A program made the position numbers and the translations under genes. Shown one piece after another: positions 16,897 through 18,304 of a stretch of DNA of 18,304 bases; within the stretch, counting starts at the first letter, position 1; every line of letters begins with the position of its first letter. The notes under the pieces were generated by a model, which had not been told where the DNA came from, did no database searches, and was given only the letters and a program-made list of their open reading frames with translations. Source of the DNA: an uncultured Butyrivibrio sp. (GTDB taxonomy: Bacteria; Bacillota; Clostridia; Lachnospirales; Lachnospiraceae); NCBI GenBank assembly GCA_910577605.1, contig CAJTON010000012.1:1-18304 (forward strand), read 5' to 3'.

Positions 16897-17733
16897 TTAA
16901 AACAGCTGAAAGCCTACTATTCCCGCGATACACACGACGCCGCCCGCAATATTTAACTTTGTGCATTCCTCACGTCTTATAAGCTGAACGACGAACAGCG
17001 CCACAAGGATCATCGGCTGTATAAAAGAATAGTTCGCCATGCTCTGCGCCGCCACAATATTCTCGCACACAAGCCCTACAACGTTCGGTATCTTGGTGAG
17101 CGCCACAAACGCCGTCCCTTTCGGCTTCTCCTTTATAAGCCGTACCGGGTGCGCCATCGGAGCAAGCGCCGCCGTCAGTATCACAAGCGCCCAGAACAAC
17201 GACAGCGACGGCGAAACGTAGCTCTGCGTGAGATTCACGACAAGGCCGTAACCGTATTTTACGATCAGGTAACCGATAAGCGGAAGCAGTATCTTCTTAT
17301 AATTGATTTTCTGCCCGCCGGACTTAGCTATAAGAAAAAGCCCCGCAGTCGTTATAAGAATAAATCCGAATTTCACGAAGGTATTGTATCCGAACGCCGC
17401 CGTCCGGCTTATAAGGTCGGTCGCGTACGAAACAAAAAGAGTGATTCCGAGCCACGATTTAAGCTCAAACGCCGACATCTCCCGCAGTATTACCGCCGCC
17501 AACTGAAATTCAAGCAGTTTTGATACGACCATAAGCGCGATCGCCGCGAAGCTCTGCCACGAAAGCGTAAAAAGCCTGCTGTCAAACGGCAGATAAAAGA
17601 GCATAAAAAACGAGGTCGCCGCCGCCATAAGGAACGTAAGCTCGTTTCCGTTCAGTTTAATTTTCGCTACGGCATATTTATCGCTGAGAGACGTTACCGT
17701 GTAGCATCCCACAACAAGAAGCATAAGCGCCAT
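16897..17733 (-). CDS. DMT/EamA-like integral membrane transporter
   Basis: The 278-aa product is almost entirely hydrophobic, with about ten predicted membrane helices (for example near 1-18, 31-49, 62-82, 119-135, 176-193 and 261-277). Size and layout fit the drug/metabolite transporter superfamily, in which an EamA-type unit of five helices occurs twice. A Lys-rich loop (SGGQKINYKK, about 137-146) lies near the middle, where the two halves would join. The substrate cannot be told. The ATG at 17733 has a modest AAAGGA site 11 nt upstream. It lies 56 bp after the oxidoreductase-like gene on the same strand and may be co-transcribed with it. No clear terminator is seen after its TAA before the rpmG promoter. 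Confidence 0.7.
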   Translation of the reverse strand: MALMLLVVGCYTVTSLSDKYAVAKIKLNGNELTFLMAAATSFFMLFYLPFDSRLFTLSWQSFAAIALMVVSKLLEFQLAAVILREMSAFELKSWLGITLFVSYATDLISRTAAFGYNTFVKFGFILITTAGLFLIAKSGGQKINYKKILLPLIGYLIVKYGYGLVVNLTQSYVSPSLSLFWALVILTAALAPMAHPVRLIKEKPKGTAFVALTKIPNVVGLVCENIVAAQSMANYSFIQPMILVALFVVQLIRREECTKLNIAGGVVCIAGIVGFQLF

Positions 17734-17789
17734 TTTCTATCCGTTCCTTTCCAGTCATAATCTTATTGTATGGCAGCATCGCAAAACTA

Positions 17790-18304
17790 CTACCACCGAA
17801 CCTGCCAGCGTTTTTTGTATTCTCCGTCCGCCTCGCCGCTGCCGCCGCTCTCCGTAAATGAGGACGATGCCGCCTTGCGCCGCAGGAAAGCGTCGAATTC
17901 CTCCGCATCAAGCGGAAGCGCGATCTCTTTATTTCCCGTCCATTCGGACAGATACGCCGCGTTGGAAATCTCAAGCGAGTTTATGCCCTGGCTCCCCTCA
18001 GCCACAAGCGGACTTCCTTTTAAAATGCAGTCCGCGAAGCTCTGCAAAACGCCCCGGTGCGCCGTTTCCGGCTCCTTTGGCACAAATTCGCTGTAATTTA
18101 CAGTGACGGCGGAAGGATTTATTTCATTATTATAACATATCTCCCGCTCGTCGATACTGTTTTCCCAGAGCTTTAAAACTCCGTTTTCTATGACAAGCTT
18201 TCCGCGCGTTCCGGATATTTCCAGACGGTTCGTTCCGGGATACTCGCCGGTCGAGGTGATAAACGTCCCCGTCGCCCCGTCAGGATAGCGCGCGAATATC
18301 GTAA
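17790..18304 (-). CDS. Gfo/Idh/MocA-type oxidoreductase, C-terminal part (5' end outside window)
   Basis: An open frame enters from the right edge and stops with TAG at 17792-17790, about 171 codons. It reads TIFARYPDGATGTFITSTGEYPGTNRLEISG, then GTRGKLVIENGVLKLWE, and later SFADCILKGSPLVAEGSQGINSLEISNAAY. That order, a substrate-facing beta sheet followed by the terminal helix that begins near ADCI and contains GINSLEISNAAYLS, is typical of the C-terminal domain of NAD(P)-dependent sugar dehydrogenases of this superfamily. The Rossmann domain lies outside the window, so cofactor motifs cannot be checked. The tail is extended and polar (SSSFTESGGSGEADGEYKKR). Substrate unknown. Confidence 0.75.
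   Translation of the reverse strand, partial: TIFARYPDGATGTFITSTGEYPGTNRLEISGTRGKLVIENGVLKLWENSIDEREICYNNEINPSAVTVNYSEFVPKEPETAHRGVLQSFADCILKGSPLVAEGSQGINSLEISNAAYLSEWTGNKEIALPLDAEEFDAFLRRKAASSSFTESGGSGEADGEYKKRWQVRW

Overview
This window is the core translation and transcription gene block of a Firmicute, most likely a Clostridia member of the Oscillospiraceae/Ruminococcaceae type. The grounds are strong AGGAGG ribosome binding sites, the gene order, a short one-helix SecE and a four-cysteine L33. Nearly everything is on the minus strand, so transcription runs from high to low coordinates. I see no tRNA, rRNA, CRISPR array or insertion sequence, and no new protein system. The least expected signals are RNA structures in the leaders and spacers.

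Layout in transcription order. A partial Gfo/Idh/MocA-type oxidoreductase (18304-17790) and a DMT/EamA-like membrane transporter (17733-16897) lie upstream. Promoter 1 (16833-16804) drives rpmG-secE-nusG-rplK-rplA; it is flanked by a 9-bp inverted repeat and followed at once by a terminator-like hairpin. Promoter 2 (14402-14374) drives an L10-type leader with an attenuator, then rplJ-rplL, which ends in a strong terminator. Promoter 3 (13092-13064) drives rpoB-rpoC, again ending in a strong terminator. Promoter 4 (5092-5064) drives rpsL-rpsG-fusA. Promoter 5 (1782-1754), inside the fusA-tuf spacer, gives tuf its own start. Each promoter has near-consensus -35 and -10 boxes 17 or 18 bp apart.

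The genes supply ribosomal proteins (L33, L11, L1, L10, L7/L12, S12, S7), the translocase subunit SecE, the elongation/termination factor NusG, the two large RNA polymerase subunits and the elongation factors EF-G and EF-Tu. Feedback control is visible in the sequence. Two near-identical 28-nt hairpins, one just before rplK and one just before rplA, resemble the L1 stalk of 23S rRNA and look like L1 operators. The rplJ leader carries an L10-type binding stem, a terminator and a possible antiterminator.

At the left edge, bases 1 to about 490 are clearly more A+T rich (39 G/C in the first 120 bases). They hold the end of an unrecognised plus-strand gene and two terminator-like hairpins. This looks like foreign or accessory DNA abutting the end of tuf, but no element boundary can be proven here.
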